Of a DNA stretch of 64,000 nt, positions 26,000 to 32,840 are shown one piece after another (positions within the stretch are counted from its first letter, which is position 1; each line of letters starts with the position of its first letter). Source of the stretch: Chitinophagaceae bacterium (GTDB taxonomy: Bacteria > Bacteroidota > Bacteroidia > Chitinophagales > Chitinophagaceae); the NCBI GenBank assembly GCA_017307755.1, contig JAFKGQ010000006.1, forward strand, positions 62,001 to 126,000, given 5' to 3'. Under the pieces are notes generated by a model. The model had not been told where the DNA came from. It searched no databases and saw nothing but the letters and a program-made list of their open reading frames with translations. The translations under genes and the position numbers were made by a program.

Positions 26000-26917
26000 T
26001 TATAAATACCATACATCGTCCCAGGGAGGTAGTAAAAACACCGCATCGCCGGCTGCCAGCCCGTTATCCGTCGTATGTGTGATGAGCCGGGCCCCTGATT
26101 CGGACAAGATCTCCGCTTCGTAAAAACCTCCCCAAAAGGAGACAGCCGTTATCTTGCCCTTCATGGCCGCGGGGAAGGCCTTTTTCCCAACCTTAAATTG
26201 CTCGGGACGAACAAACAGACGCTTGCCATTTCCCGCTTCCAGCAGATTGTATTTCCCAAACAATCCCGCGACATATTCGTTCGAGGGTTGACGATAGATT
26301 TGTTGTGGCGGCGCCTGCTGAACGGTTCGCCCCTCCTTTATCACCAATATCTCATCCGCCCAGGACAAAGCATCCAGGGGGTCATGCGACACCAATATAC
26401 AGGTGATGTCCAGCTTTTGCCCGATATCCCGTATCACGGTTTTAAATAGCCCCTTATGTATCATGTCCAGATTGCTGTACGGCTCATCCAGCAACAACAG
26501 CCGGGGGACCCCGATCAATAACTTGGCCAGCGCGATCCGCTGCCTTTCCCCACCCGAAAGCTGGTTGGTCCGCCGCTTCATCAAATGATCGATCCTGCAA
26601 ACCCTGAACAAGGCTTTTGCATCCTCCTCCGACAGCTCATTGGCGTACTCTAACACCTGCTCTATCCGTAAATTTTGTGGTAATTCGAATTGTTGTGAAA
26701 GATAGGCAATGCCCGGATGCCCCGGTATTAATTTTTCAGCGGGTCCCAGGACCCGCTGCCCCTCAAATACAATTTTCCCCTTGTCCGGCTGCGCCAGACC
26801 CGCGATTGTCTTCAACAGGGTGGTCTTTCCCGATCCAGTCTCACCCGCTACCGCAATCTTCCTTCCCTTTACCTGGGAAAAATTCACTCCCCCCAGCAAT
26901 ACTTGTAAAAAATCCAT
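26000..26917 (-). CDS. ABC transporter ATP-binding protein with C-terminal TOBE-like domain
   Basis: The 305-residue protein has the Walker A GETGSGKTT (25-33), the signature LSGGERQR (120-127), Walker B LLLLDEP (140-146) and the H-loop His178 in VSHDP. After about residue 225 a small beta domain (LFVRPEQF, GKITAVSFWGGFYEAEI) resembles the TOBE domain of importer ATPases such as ModC, FbpC or PotA. No permease or binding-protein gene lies nearby, so it is an orphan ATPase in this window. The substrate cannot be inferred. It starts 18 bp after the DUF4199 gene on the same strand. Confidence 0.9.
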   Translation of the reverse strand: MDFLQVLLGGVNFSQVKGRKIAVAGETGSGKTTLLKTIAGLAQPDKGKIVFEGQRVLGPAEKLIPGHPGIAYLSQQFELPQNLRIEQVLEYANELSEEDAKALFRVCRIDHLMKRRTNQLSGGERQRIALAKLLIGVPRLLLLDEPYSNLDMIHKGLFKTVIRDIGQKLDITCILVSHDPLDALSWADEILVIKEGRTVQQAPPQQIYRQPSNEYVAGLFGKYNLLEAGNGKRLFVRPEQFKVGKKAFPAAMKGKITAVSFWGGFYEAEILSESGARLITHTTDNGLAAGDAVFLLPPWDDVWYL

Positions 26918-26935
26918 AGGGCGGCAAAGTTACCG

Positions 26936-27454
26936 CTAAATTTTCTTTCTCTTCAGTACAAAAGCTGTGATCAGGGATACGATCAAACCCACTGGTAATA
27001 TCTCCATATAGGTGAAGAGAATATTGAAAATAGGGTTCTTGTACATGACGATAAAGTCGGCCATTTCCGCCTTTTTTTGAGCGATCACGGCTGCGCTGGC
27101 GCCGGACTCCTGCGCCTTTTTGATAACATGGTCCGCCCACAGCTGCCCAAAATTCCCCGCATACGTGTAATAAGATATCAGCCAGACCCCTACATATATG
27201 GTAGAGGCGATCAGCGTAATATACAACCCCATCAGAAAAGCCTTCCCAAAGCTGACCACGCCGCCGTTGTATTTATTCCTGTAAGTCCTGACCCCAACAT
27301 AAATAAGGGAAAAGGCAAGGATCATGGACGCATAGCCATAGATCTCCCCATTCTCAAGAATGGTCTTACCACGGGTGACTAATGAATACCCCAGCCACCA
27401 GCTGGTGCTGATTAACCCCGCTATTAACCCGCAGACAAGTACAATTTTTTTCAT
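26936..27454 (-). CDS. DUF4199 family membrane protein
   Basis: This 172-residue protein shows four hydrophobic helices: near residues 4-25, 42-56, 70-95 and 143-165, the last ending in a basic KRKKI tail. Between helices three and four is a polar Ala/Lys-rich segment. The pattern and motifs such as YGYASMILAFSLIYVGVRTYRNK match the Bacteroidota DUF4199 family, whose function is unknown. It lies 84 bp after the membrane LuxR-type regulator and 18 bp before the ABC ATPase gene, on the same strand. DUF4199 genes next to small LuxR-type proteins are a familiar arrangement in this phylum. Confidence 0.85.
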   Translation of the reverse strand: MKKIVLVCGLIAGLISTSWWLGYSLVTRGKTILENGEIYGYASMILAFSLIYVGVRTYRNKYNGGVVSFGKAFLMGLYITLIASTIYVGVWLISYYTYAGNFGQLWADHVIKKAQESGASAAVIAQKKAEMADFIVMYKNPIFNILFTYMEILPVGLIVSLITAFVLKRKKI

Positions 27455-27538
27455 ACCCTAAAACTGAAAAGTAAATAGCAGATCTCGTTCATACTTTCGG
27501 GTGATTTTAACATCCGGACCCATTTTCACCCTTAAGTA

Positions 27539-28069
27539 TTATATGATATTCAGTCTTTTGGCCATGTCAATGGCCTGAGTCCTCCGCTTTACGTCCATTT
27601 TTTCAAAAATGCGGGAAGTATGCGTCTTGATCGTATTCAAAGAGACAAACAGCTTTTCGGCGATCTCCTGGTTGCTAAACCCCTGCGCCATCAATCCCAG
27701 CACTTCCAGCTCCCGTTTACTCAGGTCCAGTCTCGCCGCCTGCTCCACGTTCACCCTCTGTTCTACATTCATCCCCCCACCTTCCGCCTCCGGACGCCCC
27801 ACCGTCCCGTATTCTTCCTCCCGCCGCTCGACATACACCGTCTTCTCCACCTCCACGATGACCCGCTCCACCTTCGGCTTGGTCAGCTTTAGCGCCAGCC
27901 AGATACCGAGAGCGGTAAAAACCACGGCGATAGCCCCAATATATACCTCAAAAGCATGATCGAATATCACCAGGCGCCATTCCAGCCACTTCAGCAGGAA
28001 CAGCAGCCCAGCCAGGGCTATTCCATATAGGATAGCATGTTTATATTTTATCAGCGGATTGATAGCCAT
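27539..28069 (-). CDS. Membrane-anchored LuxR-type transcriptional regulator
   Basis: About 176 residues from the ATG at 28069 (MAINPLIKYKHAIL); a longer frame to 28150 would overlap the divergent kinase gene start. Two hydrophobic helices (about 12-28 and 37-60) are followed by a charged, coiled linker (VEVEKTVYVERREEE) and a C-terminal LuxR helix-turn-helix (LSKRELEVLGLMAQGFSNQEIAEKL, broken here only by its own turn; then LNTIKTHTSRIF). It has no receiver domain, so it may respond to membrane state or to the neighbouring DUF4199 protein. Downstream on the same strand are DUF4199, an ABC ATPase and zwf. The 59 bp between it and the divergent HipA-like gene must hold both promoters. Confidence 0.88.
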   Translation of the reverse strand: MAINPLIKYKHAILYGIALAGLLFLLKWLEWRLVIFDHAFEVYIGAIAVVFTALGIWLALKLTKPKVERVIVEVEKTVYVERREEEYGTVGRPEAEGGGMNVEQRVNVEQAARLDLSKRELEVLGLMAQGFSNQEIAEKLFVSLNTIKTHTSRIFEKMDVKRRTQAIDMAKRLNII

Positions 28070-28128
28070 ATAGATTCCCCGCTTAAATATAATGCATTTC
28101 CACCCGTTACGAATATCTTTGCCCGGAC

Positions 28129-28929
28129 ATGCAAATTCATCATCCGACACAACTGCGTACGGTCAACGTGACCCGCTATGTCACCCCCCTTCGCGAAGGA
28201 GGCTCCCTGCCCGCCATCGCCGAGGCGGACGACGGCTTTCTCTATGTCCTCAAATTCCGGGGGGCAGGTCAGGGTATAAAAGCGCTTATCGCCGAGCTCA
28301 TCGGTGGGGAACTGGCACGCACCCTGGGTCTGAAAGTACCAGAGATCGTCTTTGCCCAGTTGGACACCGCCTTTGGCCGCAGCGAGCCCGACGAAGAGAT
28401 CCAGGACCTTCTCAAAGCCAGCGTAGGTCTGAATATGGGGCTGCATTATCTTTCAGGTTCCATTACCTTCGACCCCGTGGTTAATAAAGTAGACCCCTTG
28501 CTGGCCTCCCGCATCGTCTGGCTGGACTGCCTGCTGACCAATGTCGACCGCACAGCCCGCAATACTAATATGCTGATGTTCAATAAAGAGCTCTGGCTCA
28601 TCGATCACGGCGCCTCCCTGTATTTTCATCACGCATGGGATAACTGGCAGGAGCAAGCCACCCGCCCCTTCACACAGGTGAAAGACCACGTCCTGTTGCC
28701 GTTCGCCAGCCGGCTGGAAGAGGTCGATACGGCATTTCGAAGCCAGCTGACCCACGAACACATCAGCGATATCGTCAACCTTATCCCGGATGAATGGCTG
28801 ACCAAATGGTCCCTGGACATCTCACCCGGTGACATCCGGTATATCTATTCTCAATTTCTGCAGCTCCGGCTGGATCAATCTCATATCTTCCTAAACACAG
28901 CACAACATGCACGAAAAACACTTGTTTGA
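28129..28929 (+). CDS. HipA-like kinase family protein (HipA_2)
   Basis: This 266-residue protein resembles the stand-alone HipA-like kinase domain (HipA_2), much shorter than the HipA toxin of about 440 residues. Visible kinase features are the strand FLYVLKFRG with Lys42 as possible ATP-binding lysine, a catalytic-loop-like TNVDRTARNTN (Asp140, Asn145) and a DFG-like LIDHG (Asp159). There is no HipB-type HTH gene beside it. It is followed by a DUF3037 gene that overlaps it by 23 bp, a pairing seen widely in bacteria. True HipA phosphorylates glutamyl-tRNA synthetase; whether this short form is a toxin, a kinase or inactive is not known. A DUF4337 gene follows on the same strand. Confidence 0.85.
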   Translation: MQIHHPTQLRTVNVTRYVTPLREGGSLPAIAEADDGFLYVLKFRGAGQGIKALIAELIGGELARTLGLKVPEIVFAQLDTAFGRSEPDEEIQDLLKASVGLNMGLHYLSGSITFDPVVNKVDPLLASRIVWLDCLLTNVDRTARNTNMLMFNKELWLIDHGASLYFHHAWDNWQEQATRPFTQVKDHVLLPFASRLEEVDTAFRSQLTHEHISDIVNLIPDEWLTKWSLDISPGDIRYIYSQFLQLRLDQSHIFLNTAQHARKTLV

Positions 28930-29311
28930 ATATGCCGTTCTTCGTGTAGTGCCCCGGGTGGAGCGCGAAGAATTCCTGAACGTGGGGATTATCCTCTATT
29001 GCCCCAAACAAAAGTTCCTCCAAACTCTCTTCACACTTGACGAAACCAGGCTCCATGCCCTTTTTCCCGGCATAGACATCCCGGAGATACAACAACACCT
29101 CGAAGCCTTCCGGCATATCGCCCTGGGCAACCCGGAAGGAGGCCCCATCGGCGCACTGGACACAGCCTCCCGCTTCCGCTGGCTCACCGCCACCCGCAGC
29201 ACCGTATTGCAAACTTCCAAAGTGCACCCCGGCTTCTGCGGCGATCCCGCCGCCGCTCTTCAGCGGCTGCACAGCCAGCTGGTGCTCCTGCCGCCAACTA
29301 GTGACAAATAA
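28907..29311 (+). CDS. DUF3037 domain-containing protein
   Basis: The 134-residue protein begins with the DUF3037 signature (FEYAVLRVVPRVEREEFLNVGIIL, with the first half strand-rich and a Val-Gly-Ile core). It has no signal peptide or membrane segment. The gene overlaps the end of the HipA-like kinase gene by 23 bp in another frame, so the two proteins are very probably made together and may form a complex. By position it could be a partner, substrate or inhibitor of the kinase; that is inference. The C-terminal third (RSTVLQTSKVHPGFCGDP) is conserved-looking and includes a Cys. Confidence 0.85.
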   Translation: MHEKHLFEYAVLRVVPRVEREEFLNVGIILYCPKQKFLQTLFTLDETRLHALFPGIDIPEIQQHLEAFRHIALGNPEGGPIGALDTASRFRWLTATRSTVLQTSKVHPGFCGDPAAALQRLHSQLVLLPPTSDK

Positions 29312-29346
29312 AATAACCGCCCCCCACTCATCGTTAACATATCCAT

Positions 29347-29916
29347 ATGACAGAGATAACGGAAACCATACAAGAACCCCTTGAAGACGCGGGAAAAAGC
29401 AGGATCAATGCCTTGGTCGCTCTCTTTGTAGCCATTACAGCGACATTCATGGCCATTTGCAACGTAAAGGACGGCAACATCGTCCAGGCCATGGACCAGG
29501 CGCAAGCCCATAGCATCGACGCATGGTCCTACTTCCAGGCCAAGAGCACCAAACAAGCCCTGGCCGAAAACACCCTCGAAATCCTGAAAGGGCAGCACAA
29601 CCCCGGCAACGATACCCTTATAAAAAAATACGAAGCGCAGATAGCCAAATACGAAAAAGAAAAAAAGGAGATCAAGACCCAGGCGGAAGGTTATCAGCAG
29701 AGCTATGACGATCTAAATCTCTTCGACGACCAGTTCGATATGACCGAAGCCCTGCTGACCATCTCCATCGCCATGTTCGGTATAAGCGCCCTCACACAAC
29801 GGAAATGGCTGCTGTATTTTGCCGGCTGCATGAGCTTGCTCGGCATCATCTTCGGTCTGGCCGCCTTTTTAAAGATCAGCCTGCACTCGGATTTTGTGTC
29901 GAAAATATTGGGGTGA
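29347..29916 (+). CDS. DUF4337 family membrane protein
   Basis: The 189-residue protein has an N-terminal cytoplasmic tail, one helix near 22-40 (NALVALFVAITATFMAICNV), a long charged coiled coil (about 65-120: KKYEAQIAKYEKEKKEIK) and two C-terminal helices (about 135-180). This arrangement, including the DMTEALLTISIAMFGISALT stretch, matches DUF4337. Function is unknown. It lies 35 bp after the DUF3037 gene on the same strand and may belong to the same transcript. Its end is 7 bp from the convergent end of the GH110 gene. Confidence 0.85.
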   Translation: MTEITETIQEPLEDAGKSRINALVALFVAITATFMAICNVKDGNIVQAMDQAQAHSIDAWSYFQAKSTKQALAENTLEILKGQHNPGNDTLIKKYEAQIAKYEKEKKEIKTQAEGYQQSYDDLNLFDDQFDMTEALLTISIAMFGISALTQRKWLLYFAGCMSLLGIIFGLAAFLKISLHSDFVSKILG

Positions 29917-29923
29917 ACAACAT

Positions 29924-31642
29924 CTACTTATCTTCAATCTCCACCCCCGAACAATCCATAACCTCAAACCTTTTCCCCTCCGGAAACCTATTCGGATAAT
30001 CCTTCGAATCCGTGATCGTATTCCCCGAAAAACGCAACCCCTGCACCGAGTACGCATGTATCACCCTTGGATCAAAAACGTGAAAAGTATTATGCACGAT
30101 CCTGATATTCCTGTTGTACCTGCTGTCGGCCTGGTATGCCTTCTCAATCCCCGACCCCACCTGTATCGCCGCATTCCCCCACACCCCATAGTTACAATTG
30201 TCAAACACATTATCCTTCACCATGACATCCCGCACCCCCGTCCGCTCAAACCAATAACGCCCATCCCCTTCAAAAAGGATCGCCGCCCCGGGCGTATGAA
30301 AATAATTACTATCGATGATCACCTTCCCCCGGGAGCCTATCAACAATCCCCTGGCCCTGTTCTTCTGTATGGTGCAATACCGGATGATCACATCCGGACG
30401 ATCGTCGATGGCCGCCATCACATCCTTGCCCGCCATTAGTCCCGACGGCAGCGGCCGGACAAACTCCACTGACGTATACTCCTTATTGATCCTCTCCACA
30501 CTTTTTACCAGCAGCGTATCATATGCTTCCAGCGTGGTACTCCGCACCAGTTCCAGCCGGCTGCCGGGTTTTATAAAATCAAACCCCACCTGCTGTTCAT
30601 GCTTCAGTTGTACCAGGATGCCCGTTGCTGACAACTGCCTGGCCACCTGCACATAGATGCCATGTATGTTGGTGGCATCATCCATCTGGTTCTCCATCAG
30701 AGAATGAAGGATACGTAGTCTCCCCGCACAGTTGGAGAAGTGAGTGGCATCCGCCGTCAGACTCAACACCCGGTCAGAACCGGGACGGGCCGTTACGGAT
30801 AAATGATCGATGTCGATGTCCCGGCTTCGCTGCGCAACGATCCCCATGCCGCCACAATGATAGATATTCAACGAATCAAAACTTAACCCCCGGCTGTCGG
30901 ATACGGCAATGGCAGAACAAGGCCTGTGCAGCGCATTAAGAACGATGACATTGCCGGGAATTCCTTCCAGACCCGGCACCAATAAACGCACCCGCCCCGG
31001 GGTGATCTCCCGTGCCGGCAGGTTTCTGCCAAAATACTGATCCCGTGCCATAAAAGCAGTCTCCCGCTTGGCGGGATCAAATTCCAGCAAATTACCATAA
31101 GGATATTCCACCCCCTTCTTATCCTGGAAGACCAGCATGCCGTTGTCGATCTTATAAGGGTATTGGTCGGAAAACTGAAGCTCCATACCGTCCTTATCCA
31201 CCGACAGGACCTTTCCCTCGCTATGAAAAGTCCTTTCCCAATCCACCGAAAAATTCCGTAAGGAAATATTCTTTGATCCATCAATTACAAAAGGACAGAT
31301 ATATCCATGAAAAAAGAACTCCGAACCCTGTCCGTCGATCTCCAGACCGGCAAACCCTTCCAATAGAAAAGCTATCCGCTTCAGCCCTTCGTCATTATTA
31401 CTCGTAAAGATATACTTCTCAGAAGCCAGGTCAGGATAAAAGTCATACCGCCCCCTGGGGAATATCAGCCGGCTGACAGGATGATGTTTGATATACGCCA
31501 GGGCTTTTCTCACAACGGGTGTGGCGTCCTGTCCGCCACCCTTTACGGCCCCGAACGACTCGATACTAATGGTCTGAGCAGTAAGAGCTCCCGAACACAA
31601 AAAGAAAAGTACAAAAAGCCAAAAACCTTGATTCTTTTGCAT
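29924..31642 (-). CDS. GH110-type alpha-1,3-galactosidase (right-handed beta-helix)
   Basis: About 572 residues from the ATG at 31642, chosen because MQKNQGFWLFVLFFLCSGALTAQ is a clean signal peptide; an upstream in-frame TTG at 31693 is unlikely. The chain is a parallel beta-helix (repeats like IIRYCTIQKNRARGLLIGS and KVIIDSNYFHTPG). The segment MENQMDDATNIHGIYV carries the Asp pair conserved in GH110, and ALHRPCSAIAVSDSRGL and FVRPLPSGL also fit. GH110 enzymes remove terminal alpha-1,3-linked galactose, as in blood group B or linear B structures. It lies 54 bp after the SMP-30-like gene and shares its transcript. The substrate branch (A or B) needs alignment. Confidence 0.88.
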   Translation of the reverse strand: MQKNQGFWLFVLFFLCSGALTAQTISIESFGAVKGGGQDATPVVRKALAYIKHHPVSRLIFPRGRYDFYPDLASEKYIFTSNNDEGLKRIAFLLEGFAGLEIDGQGSEFFFHGYICPFVIDGSKNISLRNFSVDWERTFHSEGKVLSVDKDGMELQFSDQYPYKIDNGMLVFQDKKGVEYPYGNLLEFDPAKRETAFMARDQYFGRNLPAREITPGRVRLLVPGLEGIPGNVIVLNALHRPCSAIAVSDSRGLSFDSLNIYHCGGMGIVAQRSRDIDIDHLSVTARPGSDRVLSLTADATHFSNCAGRLRILHSLMENQMDDATNIHGIYVQVARQLSATGILVQLKHEQQVGFDFIKPGSRLELVRSTTLEAYDTLLVKSVERINKEYTSVEFVRPLPSGLMAGKDVMAAIDDRPDVIIRYCTIQKNRARGLLIGSRGKVIIDSNYFHTPGAAILFEGDGRYWFERTGVRDVMVKDNVFDNCNYGVWGNAAIQVGSGIEKAYQADSRYNRNIRIVHNTFHVFDPRVIHAYSVQGLRFSGNTITDSKDYPNRFPEGKRFEVMDCSGVEIEDK

Positions 31643-31696
31643 CCGTGAAAATAACACTAAACCCAGTATCATGCGTTGCACAAACGTTTGCACCGC

Positions 31697-32551
31697 CTAT
31701 TTCCTATATAAAATTTTTCCCTTCAGCATTTCGGGGATAATAAACCACTTTCCATCCTTGCTAACCGAAAAATCCGCCGGCCCCGCAATCCCTTCCTGCA
31801 ACACCCGCGCGCGATGCGTAGAAAGATCCATCGCCAGCAGCACTCCATTCTTCTGGTCTTTCCCCCAGTCCGAGAAATATAGCGTATTTCCCACTAATAC
31901 GACCCCATCCAATAAACCCTGATAATCCCCTGATTTTTCCATCGTGCCCGTACGTACATCGATGACATATACCCTTCCATCCGGATGCGCCCAGTTTCCA
32001 ATGGACACACAATAAAGACGTTGCGACAGCGCATCGAAGTACAACCCATTAGCGCCTGCAATGCTATCCACGGGTAAAGGAGCATACCCCAAAGTCTTTA
32101 GATCGACGGCGTATATCTTACCATTGTCCGTAGCGGAAGCATATAGCACCCCTTGCCCCAGCGCCAGGTCATTTAAAAAACCAGTTCCTGTAATGACTAT
32201 CTCCGCCACCCGTCGCCTGGAGATCACATCAAAGACCACGATACGGTCTACGTCCGCTACATATAAAGTATTCCCATCGATAGCCATCCCTTTGGGAGCA
32301 TTCAGCGTTCCCTCCGCCGGCAGGAAATGTGCATCCACCAATTTGCCGGTAGACAGGTCTATTTTACCGATGTACCCATCCCCATCCTTTGCAGCGGGCT
32401 CCATCTCCTGCCCGATATCCGATACGAACAGATCGTTCCTCCACCGAATGACGCTTTCCGGATGATGAAAACCACTGGTTTCCTTTACAGGCGGTTGCGC
32501 CTGTGCCATAGCCCCTGCCATTACTGACAAAATGATCCATGTTTGCTTCAT
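31697..32551 (-). CDS. Exported SMP-30/gluconolactonase-like beta-propeller
   Basis: The 284-residue protein has a signal peptide (MKQTWIILSVMAGAMAQAQ) followed by six-bladed propeller repeats: HPESVIRWRNDLFVSD, NAPKGMAIDGNTLYVADVD, FLNDLALGQGVLYASATD, GANGLYFDALSQRLYCVS and GPADFSVSKDGKWFIIP. These match the SMP-30/NHL-like group. The family includes lactonases, but many periplasmic members are uncharacterised, so enzyme activity is not assigned. It is the first gene of a pair with GH110. A perfect -7 box (TAGGTTTG) sits directly before it and abuts the stop codon of the truncated AraC gene. Confidence 0.85.
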   Translation of the reverse strand: MKQTWIILSVMAGAMAQAQPPVKETSGFHHPESVIRWRNDLFVSDIGQEMEPAAKDGDGYIGKIDLSTGKLVDAHFLPAEGTLNAPKGMAIDGNTLYVADVDRIVVFDVISRRRVAEIVITGTGFLNDLALGQGVLYASATDNGKIYAVDLKTLGYAPLPVDSIAGANGLYFDALSQRLYCVSIGNWAHPDGRVYVIDVRTGTMEKSGDYQGLLDGVVLVGNTLYFSDWGKDQKNGVLLAMDLSTHRARVLQEGIAGPADFSVSKDGKWFIIPEMLKGKILYRK

Positions 32552-32563
32552 ATGTTTTTTTTA

Positions 32564-32571
32564 CAAACCTA
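32564..32571 (-). promoter_or_regulatory. -7 box of the SMP-30/GH110 operon
   Basis: The minus strand reads TAGGTTTG, a perfect match to TAnnTTTG, directly after the TGA of the truncated AraC frame. The predicted transcription start falls a few bases before the ATG at 32551, so the message would be almost leaderless. A TTG lies 17 bp upstream as a possible -33 element. Confidence 0.6.
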
Positions 32572-32793
32572 TCAGCAAAACAACTTGGCAAGAAAAAAAC
32601 CTTCCCCTGACCGTACCTGCAACTTCCCCTGCGGGTGCCATAAGGTTTTGTGGCCATGCAGGACAAAACAAAGCAGATGTTCATCCAGCAGGAGGTTAGC
32701 CTTATTCGTATCCTCGTCCTGACGAAAATAGATCATCTGGATGTCCTCGCCAAAGGCAAGCACGGGCCTCCCGTCTTTAAAAATATCGGTCAT
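32572..32793 (-). pseudogene. Truncated AraC-type regulator: N-terminal sensor part only
   Basis: The frame encodes 73 residues from the ATG at 32793 (or 90 from a GTG at 32844 that overlaps the permease stop). It resembles the start of Bacteroidota AraC regulators: LAFGEDIQMIYFRQ followed by LLLDEHLLCFVLHG and the cupin-like strand VRSGEGFFLAK. It then stops at TGA. The remaining cupin region and both helix-turn-helix motifs are missing, and only 20 bp separate the stop from the next gene, so the C-terminal two thirds have been deleted rather than frameshifted. It is probably a remnant, though a short sensor-only protein cannot be excluded. Confidence 0.75.
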
Positions 32794-32840
32794 CCCATAA
32801 AAATAAATAGAATTTTTTTTATATCCACATCGGTATTCCT

